Part shown: one piece after another, positions 43,802 to 52,959 of the stretch
How positions within the stretch are numbered: the stretch's first letter is position 1
Layout: the number at the start of each line of letters is the position of its first letter
NCBI RefSeq assembly: GCF_014646695.1
Contig: NZ_BMNT01000003.1
Location: 119,948-183,947, forward strand
Source of the DNA: Sphaerisporangium melleum
GTDB taxonomy: Bacteria; Actinomycetota; Actinomycetes; Streptosporangiales; Streptosporangiaceae
Direction of reading: 5' to 3'
DNA length: 64,000 bases
The notes under the pieces: generated by a model
Seen by the model: the letters and a program-made list of their open reading frames with translations, nothing else
What the model was told of the DNA's origin: nothing
Database searches by the model: none
Position numbers and translations under genes: made by a program

Positions 43802-45295
43802 GTGAGCGACCGTGGCCGGCTGAGCGTCGCGACCGGGGTCCTGCTGGGGATCTTGGCCACTATGGGCTACGTGCTGTCCCCGCCGTCCTTCGATCCGCCC
43901 CGCCTGGGCCAGAGCACGAGTCTGCAGGCCCTGCCCGCGCAGCCGGCCGCCGAGCGGCGCCCCGTCCCGCACGACGCCGCGATCCAGGCCGAGGACCTCT
44001 CCGTACCGGTCCAGGGCACCACGCTCACCGCGACGATCAGGTCGCCGCGCACGCCGGGCCGGCACCCGGCGCTGGTCTTCGTCCAGGGGTCGGGCTCCGG
44101 CGACCGGGGCGAGTTCACCACGCAGGCCACCTGGCTGGCCAGGGCCGGCGTGATCACGATGACCTACGACAAGCGCACGGTCGGCTACGACTTCCGGCAC
44201 CGCGACTTCTCCCTGCTGGCCGACGACGCGCTGCGCATGATCGAGGTGCTGCGGCAGCGCCAGGACGTCGACGCCGGCCGCACCGGCCTGTGGGGCGTGA
44301 GCGAGGGAAGCTGGGTGACCCCGATCGCGGCGGCCAAGAGCAGCGCGGTGGCGTTCACCGTGATGGTGTCCGCGCCCGTCGTCTCGCCCATGCGGCAGGT
44401 CGCCTGGGCGCTGAACGAGCAGCTCGACCGCCTGCACGCGCCCGCCGGGGTGCGCGAGCTGCTCACCAGGGCGATGGGCGGCGTCGGCTTCGACTTCCTG
44501 CGCTACGACAGCTTCCCGGTGCTGCAGCAGGTGACGCAGCCGATGCTCGCGCTGTACGGGACGATGGACCCGTCGATCCCGTTCGTGGAGAGCACCCAGC
44601 GGCTCACCGCCGCGCTGCGCGACGCGCGCAACGACGACTACACCATCCGCTTCCTCGGCGGGGCCGACCACGCGATGCGGGTCAACGGCGGCCCGTTCGC
44701 CGGTGGGTACCTGGAGACGCTCGCCAACTGGGTGCTCGGCCTGCCCGCCACGGCGCGGCCGCCGGCCGGGGCGCAGATCGCCGGCGCGACGCCGGTGCAG
44801 CGGTACGCCGCCGACGACGTGCCGACCGCCCCCTGGTACGCCCGCGGCGCCATCCTGGGCTTCGCGCTGACCCTCACCGCCGTGGGGTACGTCGCGGCGC
44901 CGGTCACCGAGATGGTGGTCCGGCTGCGCCGGCGCGACGCCGTGCTGTCCCGGCCCGAGCTGTGGCCCGGCATCCGGCGCCGGCTGCGCCGCATCGCCTG
45001 GACGGGGGTCGGCCTGCTCGCCGCCGTGGTGGCGTTCATCATGCTGATCGTGCTGTTCTCGGTGAACCAGGCGGGCGCGTGGCCCGCCGTGCTGGCCGGG
45101 TGGCTGGTGGTCCGCGTGCTGGCGATCCTCATGCTGGTGCAGGAGGTCGCCACGGTCGCGGCCGTCGCCGCCGCGTGGCGGGACGGCTGGAAGCCCGGGC
45201 GCTGGCAGAGCTTCGCGGTCGCGGCGGTGCTGGGGGGCACGGCCCTGCTGATGGTCACCGCGGCCTATTATGGCCTGTTCGGCGTCTCCTGGTAG
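43802..45295 (+). CDS. alpha/beta hydrolase with C-terminal membrane domain
   Basis: 497 residues from a GTG at 43802 with AGGAGG 5 bases upstream; a GTG six bases earlier overlaps that site. An N-terminal membrane anchor or signal (VATGVLLGILATMGYVL), then an alpha/beta hydrolase with VFVQGSGSGDRGE, the nucleophile elbow GVSEGSW and a late GGADHAM holding the likely catalytic His. After about residue 330 come four membrane helices (GAILGFALTLTAVGYVAAPV, LLAAVVAFIMLIVLF and two more). Such hydrolase-plus-membrane fusions are uncommon; the hydrolase domain would face outward. A dienelactone-hydrolase-like or esterase function is likely but the substrate is unknown. Confidence 0.85.
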   Translation: MSDRGRLSVATGVLLGILATMGYVLSPPSFDPPRLGQSTSLQALPAQPAAERRPVPHDAAIQAEDLSVPVQGTTLTATIRSPRTPGRHPALVFVQGSGSGDRGEFTTQATWLARAGVITMTYDKRTVGYDFRHRDFSLLADDALRMIEVLRQRQDVDAGRTGLWGVSEGSWVTPIAAAKSSAVAFTVMVSAPVVSPMRQVAWALNEQLDRLHAPAGVRELLTRAMGGVGFDFLRYDSFPVLQQVTQPMLALYGTMDPSIPFVESTQRLTAALRDARNDDYTIRFLGGADHAMRVNGGPFAGGYLETLANWVLGLPATARPPAGAQIAGATPVQRYAADDVPTAPWYARGAILGFALTLTAVGYVAAPVTEMVVRLRRRDAVLSRPELWPGIRRRLRRIAWTGVGLLAAVVAFIMLIVLFSVNQAGAWPAVLAGWLVVRVLAILMLVQEVATVAAVAAAWRDGWKPGRWQSFAVAAVLGGTALLMVTAAYYGLFGVSW

Positions 45296-45570
45296 CCATC
45301 ACCCCCGGCTTTCGTCCGGCTCGGCGCGGGTGTGCGGCCGTCGCGGCATCCCCTTGCCCGTACCCTGCCCGGCGTCTCCCGGCGGCGGCCCCGGCCTCGG
45401 GCGCGAACCCTGGCCCGTGGCGGTGACCAGCGCGTTGGCGCGCGGCAAGGCCTTCAGCGATCTTTCAGGTACTTCTTTCCCCACATACCCGTACAACTCG
45501 ATCGCCGTTACCGGCATGTTCACGTTCACGTCGGCTGGAACGGCTACATTGCCCGCTCGATCGCACGGGA

Positions 45571-47097
45571 ATGGGGCAGGGTTTGCCGGAGAAGAGAACG
45601 CCACGGGACACGGCCGCGGTCATCGGCTGGACGGCGCTGTCGGCCCTGCTGCCGGGCGCGGCGCACCTGCGCGCGGGACACCGCCGGGCCGGCTTCGCGC
45701 TGCTCGGCGGGTACGCCGTGGCGGTGGCGGCCCTCGTGGCGGTGGCGCTGACCGCGGACGCCGGTCTGGCCGGCCGCCTGCTCGACCCCGCCTGGCTGCG
45801 CGCCGTCATCGCCGTGGCGCTGGTCGCTGGCCTGGGCTGGTTCGCCCTGCTGGTCCGCTCGTACGTGATCCTGCGCCCGGGCGAGCTGTCGCAGTCCGGT
45901 CAGGTGGTGTCGGGGGTGCTGGCCGGGACGCTGGCGGTGGTGGTGGCGATGCCGTTCGTCGTCGTCGCGCAGTACGCCATGGTCTCCAACGAGACGCTGG
46001 ACAGCGTCTTCGACACGCCCGCCGCCACGGCGGCGGCGGCGCCCACCGCGGGAGCCCCGGCCACGCCCGCCGACCCGTGGGCGGGCAGGTCGCGGGTGAA
46101 CGTGCTGCTGCTCGGCGGCGACTGGCAGCCCGACCGGGTCGGCGTGCGCACCGACAGCCTCAACGTGGCCAGCGTGGACGTGCGGACCGGTGAAACCGTG
46201 CTGCTCAGCCTGCCGCGCAACCTGGAGAAGGTCCGCTTCCCGCCCGGCAGCCCGATGCGCAGGAGGTTCCCGTCCGGCTTCCGCCTGCCCGCCAACCCCG
46301 ACGGCTCACGCGAGGACCTGCTGTTCTCGGTGTGGGAGTACGCCGAGACCCACCCGGAGCTGTTCGGCGGGCGGCACGGCATGGGCCCCGAGACGCTCAA
46401 GGAGACGATCGGGTACACCCTTGGGCTGGACATCGACTGGTACGCCCTGGTCAACATGTGGGGCCTGGCCAGGATCATCGACGCGCTCGGCGGCCTCACG
46501 CTCACCGTCCCCACCGACGTGGTGTTCGGCAAGTACAACGAAGGGCTGGTCAAGGCCGGCACCCGCAGACTGCGCGGCGCGGACGCGATGTGGTTCGCCC
46601 GGTCGCGCACCAACAGCGACGACTACACGCGCATGGGACGGCAGCGGTGCGTGCTCGACGCCCTGCTGCAGCAGGCCGACCCCGCCACGGTGCTGGTCAG
46701 GTTCAACCAGCTCGCGCGGGCGTCGAAGGGCATGTTCCGCACCGACATCCCACGGCCGATGCTGGAGCACCTGGTGCCGCTCGCGCTCAAGGTGCGCGGC
46801 GCCGGGGTGACCGGCGTGCAGTTCGTCCCGCCGCTGATCAACACGGCCAACCCGGACTGGGCGCTGATCCGCGCGCGGACGGCGAAGGCCATCCGCGCCT
46901 CGGCCGTGCCGGAGGCCACCGCGGGCCCGGAGGCCACTGGCGCGACCGGCGGTCCGGAGGCACCACCCACCGCCACTCCGGGCCGGCCGCAGGCCTCGGC
47001 GAACACACCAAGCGCGACGGCCGCGGGGACCCCCTCCCCCTCGGCCTCCGCCACCCGCGATGGCAGGCCGGCCGACCGCGGCATCTGCGCGTCCTGA
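45571..47097 (+). CDS. LytR-CpsA-Psr (LCP) family protein
   Basis: 508 residues, ATG at 45571. Three membrane helices in the first about 130 residues (for example LLGGYAVAVAALVAVALTA and VVSGVLAGTLAVVVAMPFVVV), then an Ala-rich linker and an LCP domain: VNVLLLGGDWQPDRVGVRTDSL, VLLSLPRNL, WYALVNMWGLARIIDALGGL, and WFARSRTNSDDYTRMGRQR. Arginines and aspartates in these motifs bind the polyprenyl-phosphate substrate. These enzymes transfer glycopolymers to peptidoglycan. The C-terminus is Pro/Thr/Ala/Gly-rich and disordered. Multiple N-terminal helices instead of one is a less common layout in the family. Confidence 0.9.
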   Translation: MGQGLPEKRTPRDTAAVIGWTALSALLPGAAHLRAGHRRAGFALLGGYAVAVAALVAVALTADAGLAGRLLDPAWLRAVIAVALVAGLGWFALLVRSYVILRPGELSQSGQVVSGVLAGTLAVVVAMPFVVVAQYAMVSNETLDSVFDTPAATAAAAPTAGAPATPADPWAGRSRVNVLLLGGDWQPDRVGVRTDSLNVASVDVRTGETVLLSLPRNLEKVRFPPGSPMRRRFPSGFRLPANPDGSREDLLFSVWEYAETHPELFGGRHGMGPETLKETIGYTLGLDIDWYALVNMWGLARIIDALGGLTLTVPTDVVFGKYNEGLVKAGTRRLRGADAMWFARSRTNSDDYTRMGRQRCVLDALLQQADPATVLVRFNQLARASKGMFRTDIPRPMLEHLVPLALKVRGAGVTGVQFVPPLINTANPDWALIRARTAKAIRASAVPEATAGPEATGATGGPEAPPTATPGRPQASANTPSATAAGTPSPSASATRDGRPADRGICAS

Positions 47098-47152
47098 CCG
47101 CTCGCCCTGCCGAGCCGGCGGTACGGCGCGGCGCTCACCCGCGCCGGCGCCG

Positions 47153-48367
47153 TCAGAGGCGGAAGGAGTCGGTGGCGAGCCGGCGGACGCGGTCCTCGTC
47201 CACGAGATGGCCGAGGCCGGGCTGGGTCAGCGGCACGGCGACGACACCGTCGGAGGCGCCGACCGGCGGGGTGACGATCTGGGCGCTGCGCGGCGGCTCG
47301 GTCACGTCGCTCGGCAGCGTGCATCCGGGCAGGCTGGCGACGGCCACCGTCGCAGCGCGGGCCAGCCCGGTGCCGCTCCCCCCGGCCGCGGTGATGTCCC
47401 ATCCGGCCGCGACCGCCAGGTCGTGCGCCTGCCGCACGGCACGCAGCCTGCCGAAGCGCGACGGTCGCAGCAGCAGCGCGCTGCCCGCACGGGCCGCGAT
47501 GGCCTCCTTCAGCGCGGGCACCGAGTGCACCTCGATCGCGACGAGCGAGGTGACGCGTTCCTGCAGCTCCGCGTGCAGGTCGAGATCAGGGGCGCCGCCG
47601 GGGCCGCCGAAGGGCCGCTCGATGGCCGTGACGTCGTAGGCGGCCAGCGCCTCCAGCGCCGAGACGTCGGTGTAGGCGCCGCGGGCGTCCACGGCGAGCG
47701 CCAGCGCGGGGTAGGCCGCACGCACCGCACGCACCGGCTCGACGTCCCAGCCGGGATGCACGTCCAGGGTCACGTGCGCGTATCCGGCGCAGACGTGCCG
47801 GTTCACCCGGGCGACCATGGCCTCCAGCGACCGCTCGGCCGCCAGGTGCACGGTCGCCATCAGCGACGTGCGGGTGCCGCCGATCGCGTGCGCCAGCGGG
47901 ACGCCCCGCATGCGCGCCCACAGATCCCAGCAGGCGAGGTCCACGGCGGTGCCGCCCGGGAGCTCGCCGAGCTCGTCCGGGTGCTCCCAGTCGACGCCGA
48001 GCAGCTCGGGGCCGAGCGACTCTTCCAGGATGGCCCAGGTCTTGCCGAGGACGTGGTCGCGTTCCCCCGCCGCTCCCGCACCGGCCCGCCCGGCGGGGCC
48101 GGAGCGGAGCGGCCGCGCGGCACTCGGCACGGCCACCGTGTCCCGGTCACGCGCCTTCTCCGCCGTGCCCTCACCTGGGATCGTGCCCGCCGTGGCCAGC
48201 GCGGCCGTGGCGGCCTGCGTCCGCCCGGTGCGGGGCTCGCCCGGCTGGACGACCTCCCCCCAGCCGGTCATGCCACCGTAATCGGTGAGCTTCACCAGGA
48301 TGCTCTCCGGTCGCCTGCCGTACGGCAGCACGAGCCGGAAGACCTCGAGCTCACGGACGCGTGGCAT
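47153..48367 (-). CDS. enolase-superfamily protein (MenC-like), probably catalytically altered
   Basis: 404 residues. Overall pattern follows o-succinylbenzoate synthase / N-acylamino acid racemase: N-terminal capping domain, barrel with HPGWDVEPVRAVRAAYP, DARGAYTD, AIERPF, and a C-terminal TGLARAATVAVASLPGCTLPSDV. Compared with what I know of the active site, metal ligands near D227 and E250 remain, but the KxK lysine motif reads VTLDV (T200/D202), the third acidic ligand position is changed (around AIEVHS, 277-282), and the opposite lysine (NIKPG in relatives) reads LLRPS with R301. An inserted low-complexity stretch lies at about 45-108. It may have lost racemase/synthase activity. MenC residue correspondence is from memory and needs alignment. 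Confidence 0.75.
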   Translation of the reverse strand: MPRVRELEVFRLVLPYGRRPESILVKLTDYGGMTGWGEVVQPGEPRTGRTQAATAALATAGTIPGEGTAEKARDRDTVAVPSAARPLRSGPAGRAGAGAAGERDHVLGKTWAILEESLGPELLGVDWEHPDELGELPGGTAVDLACWDLWARMRGVPLAHAIGGTRTSLMATVHLAAERSLEAMVARVNRHVCAGYAHVTLDVHPGWDVEPVRAVRAAYPALALAVDARGAYTDVSALEALAAYDVTAIERPFGGPGGAPDLDLHAELQERVTSLVAIEVHSVPALKEAIAARAGSALLLRPSRFGRLRAVRQAHDLAVAAGWDITAAGGSGTGLARAATVAVASLPGCTLPSDVTEPPRSAQIVTPPVGASDGVVAVPLTQPGLGHLVDEDRVRRLATDSFRL

Positions 48368-48479
48368 GGAACCCCCTCATCGAACACCTGTCCCCTCCAT
48401 GGTGCCCGTTGCGCGGATGCGCTCCAAACGGGACCGTCGCCGCGGAACGCCCGGCACGTCCGGCGGCGGCCCCGAAAGG

Positions 48480-49889
48480 TCACCGCGTGGCTCTGCCCGC
48501 GATCACCGGGCCGAGCGCCGCGGGTGCGACGATCACGCCGAAGCACAGCAGGTAGACCCACCAGACCGGGTCGAAACCGGCGAGCACCGCGCCGGCGACG
48601 GCGATGACCACGACCGAGAAGACCGACTCGCCGATCTGCAGTGAGGAACTGTTCTTGCCCTCCTCGCCCTTGGCGGACAGCTCGAGGGTGAGGACCGACA
48701 GCGTCGGGTAGACCAGGCCGATGCCGAACCCCGCGGCCAGCCAGGCGGCGGCGCCGGCGAGCAGGGGGACCACGTCGAACACCAGCAGTGCCGTACCGGC
48801 GATGCCCCCCGCGACCAGCCCGGTGCCGAGGCGCAGCAATCGCGTCCGGTCGTACCGCCCTCGCCCCTGGATCCAGGAGGCGAGCGACCAGCTCAGCGCG
48901 GAGCCGGTGAGGAACAGGCCGGCGAGCGTGGGGCTGAGCCCGCGCTCCCCGGTCAGCATGAGCGGCACGAACACGTCGGCGGCGAACGACGCCCCGGCCG
49001 CGAAGCCGCGCACCAGCACCACGGAGGGGAAACCGCGGACGGCGCGCATCGTCCCGCGCGGCAGCAGCCGGGGCAGCGCCACGGCCAGGATCACCAGGCC
49101 GGCCACCAGCAGTGCGTATCCGTCGCTCCCGAGGCCGCTGCCGTACTGCAGCAGCGCGGCTCCGACGGCCACCACACCGCCCCAGGTCAGCCGGGCTCCG
49201 AACCCTCGGGCGAGCGACGCGGGGGCCGCGGCGTCCTGCGGCGGGGCGGCGATGACCCGGGTGGCCAGCCCGCGCCAGAGCACCACGGCGGCCGGGGCGA
49301 CGAGCAGGGGAATGCCGAGGAAGACCCAGCGCCAGCCGACGTGCTCGACGACCGCGCCGGTGATCGCGGGGCCGACGACGGAGGGAAGCACCCAGGCCGT
49401 GGCCAGCAGGGAGAACACGCGGGGATGCATCGGCGCGGGATAGACCTGCGCGACGACGACGTACAGCGCGACCGAGAACAGGCCGCCGCCGATGCCCTGC
49501 ACGAACCGGCCGACGATCAGCACGTGCATCGTGGGCGCCAGTCCGGTGACCAGCAGGCCGGCGGTGAACGCGCCGACGCCCGTCCACAGCGGGGCGATCG
49601 GGCCGCGCACGTCGCTCCACCGGCCCCCCGCGACGGTGGCGATGACGCTCGCGGCCATCGGGCCGCTGAAGGCGAGCCCGTAGAGCGTCCGGCCATCGAG
49701 GGCTCGGGCCACCACCGGCATGGCCGTCGCCACCGCGAGGTACTCGAACGCGACCAGTAACACCAGGGCGACGATGCCAGCGCTCAGCCCGCGGTAGGGG
49801 CGGGTGAACACGCCGGGAGGGGAGACGGAATCCGGACCTGTCACGACAGATGACGACACCGCTCCACCGTAGGACGTGTCACCATTCAT
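48480..49889 (-). CDS. MFS drug-type exporter
   Basis: 469 residues from the ATG at 49889 (about 25-30 residues of soluble tail, then helices); the frame is open to 50054. Twelve or more membrane segments, with the first helix LSAGIVALVLLVAFEYLAVATAMP and motif A-like region GGRWSDVRGP. Other segments: IVGRFVQGIGGGLFSVALYVVV and GWRWVFLGIPLLVAPAAVV. Best fits the DHA2/QacA-like or related MFS efflux group. Substrate unknown. Confidence 0.93.
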   Translation of the reverse strand: MNGDTSYGGAVSSSVVTGPDSVSPPGVFTRPYRGLSAGIVALVLLVAFEYLAVATAMPVVARALDGRTLYGLAFSGPMAASVIATVAGGRWSDVRGPIAPLWTGVGAFTAGLLVTGLAPTMHVLIVGRFVQGIGGGLFSVALYVVVAQVYPAPMHPRVFSLLATAWVLPSVVGPAITGAVVEHVGWRWVFLGIPLLVAPAAVVLWRGLATRVIAAPPQDAAAPASLARGFGARLTWGGVVAVGAALLQYGSGLGSDGYALLVAGLVILAVALPRLLPRGTMRAVRGFPSVVLVRGFAAGASFAADVFVPLMLTGERGLSPTLAGLFLTGSALSWSLASWIQGRGRYDRTRLLRLGTGLVAGGIAGTALLVFDVVPLLAGAAAWLAAGFGIGLVYPTLSVLTLELSAKGEEGKNSSSLQIGESVFSVVVIAVAGAVLAGFDPVWWVYLLCFGVIVAPAALGPVIAGRATR

Positions 49890-49969
49890 CACATCAGCCC
49901 ACCCCTCGGCCTTTGGCCCTAAGGCGTGTCTTGTCCCGTGGTCTGGAAGCCGTACGACCGGTGACGTGA

Positions 49970-50455
49970 TCAGCACTGACGCCGGTGTCCTAACTGCCGG
50001 GTGAGCATCCACTGGAAGCCCGGCGCATCCTTGGGGGTGGAGACCTTGACCCATCCCGCCCGCGCGGCCGGCTCTCCAGGTACGACGATCACATCGGTCC
50101 TCTTCGTGAAGTTGATCGGTTTCACCCGGGCGCGCCCCGCCTGGCCGGCCGGTGGGCCACCGGCGGTGACAACGCGGTCAAGCGCGTGGACATCGCTCCT
50201 CGCCCCCGCGAGATCAAGGGACGTGTCCACGTGGGCGGTCCGGCCCGTCCTCCCGCGCCCCCGCACACACCTGACCATGCGATCAGGAGCTTGGCGATCT
50301 GACAGGGCGGAGGCGGGTCGCAGGATCGTGAAGGTCGCGGGCGGCGCGCCGCCCCTCCCTGACGCGCGACATCCTCCTACAAAGGGAGGGTTCGCGCCAG
50401 GAACGACCAAATGCCACAGAGATAGACATTCCGCCGTTGAAGTGGATTTATACAT
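49970..50455 (-). CDS. hypothetical protein upstream of the MFS exporter (uncertain)
   Basis: An open frame of 161 codons at most; a shorter form from a GTG at 50230 is more credible. The C-terminal half (RTDVIVVPGEPAARAGWVKV, then DAPGFQWML) has a codon pattern close to real genes here (high G/C at third positions). I do not recognise it. It reads in the same direction as the exporter and stops 80 bp before it. The opposite strand also carries an open frame, so this is a tentative call. Confidence 0.35.
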   Translation of the reverse strand: MYKSTSTAECLSLWHLVVPGANPPFVGGCRASGRGGAPPATFTILRPASALSDRQAPDRMVRCVRGRGRTGRTAHVDTSLDLAGARSDVHALDRVVTAGGPPAGQAGRARVKPINFTKRTDVIVVPGEPAARAGWVKVSTPKDAPGFQWMLTRQLGHRRQC

Positions 50456-50584
50456 TTAGGCCCACCGTGCGGTATATGGTTAACATGGTGCGACAGCCCC
50501 GAGTGCGGCAAGTGGCCAAGTTCATATCCGACGATCCTGTAAGGCCAGGGACCTTCCAGCGAGCTTCCGGGTGGTCATCCGATA

Positions 50585-51229
50585 ATGAATTCGTGGTCCC
50601 AAGACGACCTGGCCAACGGCTGGTGGCACGCGTGTGAGCTGCGCCGGTCGCTGGTCGCGGGGAATCCGATGCCCCGGCTGCCACCGACCACGGTACGGCT
50701 CTTCCCCGGCGAGGTGCTCCATGCCGATCTCCCACTGAACCACGAGGTGATGTACGGGATGGACGTCTCGTACACCCACTCGACGGTGGCTTTCGGCGGC
50801 CCGGCGCTGTTCGCTGCCGGCCTGCTGGTGAGCGCCGTCGGCAACGCTCACCGGAAGCACCAGGCCGAGCGCATGGCGGCCGTTCAGTGGCGGTTCCACG
50901 GTGTCAACCAGACCATACTCACCAATCATCGGATCCTCGCGTTCGCCGGGGATCGCTGGGTCACCTGGGACCACCGGGCGATCATGGAACTGTGGCCGGC
51001 GCCGCAGGAATTCACCTTCACCCTGCTCTTCAACGGGATAGAACCGCTGCGTTTGAGTGGCCCGGGAGCGCCGTGGTTCGGTGTGGCACTCGCCCACATA
51101 CTGTATGGCTCGGCATTCCTCGCCGAACGCCCCGAATTCCAATGCATGAGCGCTCCTTCGCGTTCGACCCGGTCGATGCCCTCATCGGAGGGCATCACTG
51201 AGCACGGACGCGAAAGAGGAACGACCTAA
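50585..51229 (+). CDS. hypothetical protein with one or two membrane segments
   Basis: 214 residues from the ATG at 50585. Features: LFPGEVLHADLPL, one hydrophobic segment AFGGPALFAAGLLVSAVGNAH (about residues 71-90), then HRILAF...WVTWDHRAIMEL, resembling membrane-proximal proteins that sense or present a small domain; no name known to me. A short AT-rich region precedes it (tttatacattt at 50446-50456), consistent with a promoter. The first about 130 bp of the upstream gap show no other gene. Confidence 0.7.
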   Translation: MNSWSQDDLANGWWHACELRRSLVAGNPMPRLPPTTVRLFPGEVLHADLPLNHEVMYGMDVSYTHSTVAFGGPALFAAGLLVSAVGNAHRKHQAERMAAVQWRFHGVNQTILTNHRILAFAGDRWVTWDHRAIMELWPAPQEFTFTLLFNGIEPLRLSGPGAPWFGVALAHILYGSAFLAERPEFQCMSAPSRSTRSMPSSEGITEHGRERGTT

Positions 51230-51480
51230 GCCGCCCGCACGGCCGGCCGGCGACGCGTCCATCACGCCTGATGACGACGGTGAAAGGCCAGGACGCGGAC
51301 CGATGAGATCTCCCTTCGCGACGGCGCCTGCCAGTGGCGGCACCCAAGTGGGCTCCGCGCCGCGGTCACCACACCGTGCACCCGCCATGGCGGTCGCCCG
51401 GGCGGTCACCGGACCCCGACCGGTGGCGAGAGCCGTGGTCCGGCCGGGAGTCGCGCTCTGCCTCGGCGCCGGTCCGGGAG

Positions 51481-52653
51481 TCATGTCGCGCGGACGGCGA
51501 GGGTGCGTTCGGCCCAATGGGCGATGTCGCGTCGTTCGATCACGGCGGCCATCAGGTCGGGGAAGGCGTCCGGCGTGCAGGCGAACGCGGGCACGCCCAG
51601 CGCGGCCAGCGCCTCGGCGTTGTCGCGGTCGTAGTGCGGCTGCCCCTCGTCGGAGAGGGCGAGCAGCACGATGACCTGGACGCCCGCCGCCGTCATCGCC
51701 GCGACCCGGCGCAGCATCTCCTCCCGCACCCCGCCCTCGTACAGGTCGCTGATCAGGACGAAGATGGAGTTCGCCGGGCGGGTGATCGACCCTTGACAGT
51801 AGGCGATGGCGCGGTTGATGTCTGTGCCGCCGCCGAGCTGGGTGCCGAAGAGCAGCTCCACCGGGTCGTGCAACCGGTCGGTGAGGTCGACCACGCTGGT
51901 GTCGAACACCACCAGTGAGGTGCGCAGGGACCGCATCGACGCGAGCACCGCGCCGAAGACGCTCGCGTACACCACCGACGCCGCCATCGAGCCGCTCTGG
52001 TCGATGCACAGCGTGACCTCACGGACCACCGCCTGCTGCCGGCGGGCGTAGCCGACCAGCCGGGAGGGCACCACGGTGTTCTTCTCCGGCAGGTAGTTCT
52101 TCAGATTGGCGCGGATCGTCCGCTCCCAGTCGATGTCCGCGCCGCGGCGGGGCCGGTGCGTGCGGGCCGAGCGGTCGAGCGCGCCGCTGACGGCGGTCCT
52201 GGTGCGCTGGGCCAGCCGCCGCTCGAGGTCTTCGACGACCTTTCTGACCACCTCGCGGGCCGATCGCCGGGCGGTCTCGGGCATCACCCTGTTGAGCGAC
52301 AGGATCGTGCCGACGAGGTGCACGTCGGGCTCGACGGCTTCCAGCATCTCGGGTTCGAGGAGCAGACGGGTCAGGCTGAGCCGTTCGATGGCGTCCTTCT
52401 GCATCACCTGGACGACCGTGGACGGGAAGTAGGTGCGGATATCGCCCAGCCAGCGCGCCACGCGGGGCGCCGACGCGCCGAGACCGGCGCCGCGCCGGGG
52501 GTCGCCCTCGCGCTCCGGATCCCCCGCGCGGCCGCCGTTGTAGAGCGCCGCCAGGGCCGCGTCCATCTGGACATCGGTGCCGCCCAGCGCGCATCCGGTG
52601 CCGTCGGCGTCCCCGCCCAGCACCAGCCGCCAGCGCCGCATCCGCTCGTCCAT
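51481..52653 (-). CDS. vWA-domain protein (CoxE/YehP-like) of MoxR-vWA module
   Basis: 390 residues. The ATG at 52653 is chosen (GAGAGGG 7 bases upstream; related proteins begin near ERMRRWRLVLGG); an in-frame ATG at 52695 also has a purine-rich site. N-terminal helical region, then a vWA domain with MIDAS DQSGSMAAS (about residue 218) and later TDINRAIAYC, ISDLYEGG. vWA domains bind metal and partner proteins. Last gene of the five-gene operon; in E. coli the equivalent vWA gene is yehP. Probably partners with the MoxR ATPase encoded upstream in the operon. Confidence 0.9.
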   Translation of the reverse strand: MDERMRRWRLVLGGDADGTGCALGGTDVQMDAALAALYNGGRAGDPEREGDPRRGAGLGASAPRVARWLGDIRTYFPSTVVQVMQKDAIERLSLTRLLLEPEMLEAVEPDVHLVGTILSLNRVMPETARRSAREVVRKVVEDLERRLAQRTRTAVSGALDRSARTHRPRRGADIDWERTIRANLKNYLPEKNTVVPSRLVGYARRQQAVVREVTLCIDQSGSMAASVVYASVFGAVLASMRSLRTSLVVFDTSVVDLTDRLHDPVELLFGTQLGGGTDINRAIAYCQGSITRPANSIFVLISDLYEGGVREEMLRRVAAMTAAGVQVIVLLALSDEGQPHYDRDNAEALAALGVPAFACTPDAFPDLMAAVIERRDIAHWAERTLAVRAT

Positions 52654-52959
52654 CACGCGCCCTCTCCCGCTACTCGTGATCTCGTCGCCGTCCATGCCCC
52701 ACCCCTCTCAGCCCGCCGCCGACTCTCCGCCTCACCCGGGACACCCGCTCCTGGCCGCCAGATACTCCGTGAGTGGCGGGACCGCGGCGGGCGGGGCCGC
52801 GGGGGACGCCGCTACCGGGCCATCTGACGATGCTGTACGACGACCCGCCGAACTGGTTCCCGGGGACGGCCGAGCAGGACCGGATCTGCCGTTCAGCCAC
52901 CGGTCGCCCGGTCCCGTCGGGCGGTCGCCGGTCCCAGGACGCGCACGGGCGGGCGCGCA
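52654..52959 (-). other. 306-bp gap between vWA and DUF5682 genes
   Basis: Nothing supported here apart from the alternative vWA start at 52695 and its ribosome site. GC-rich, no clear hairpin. Confidence 0.4.
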
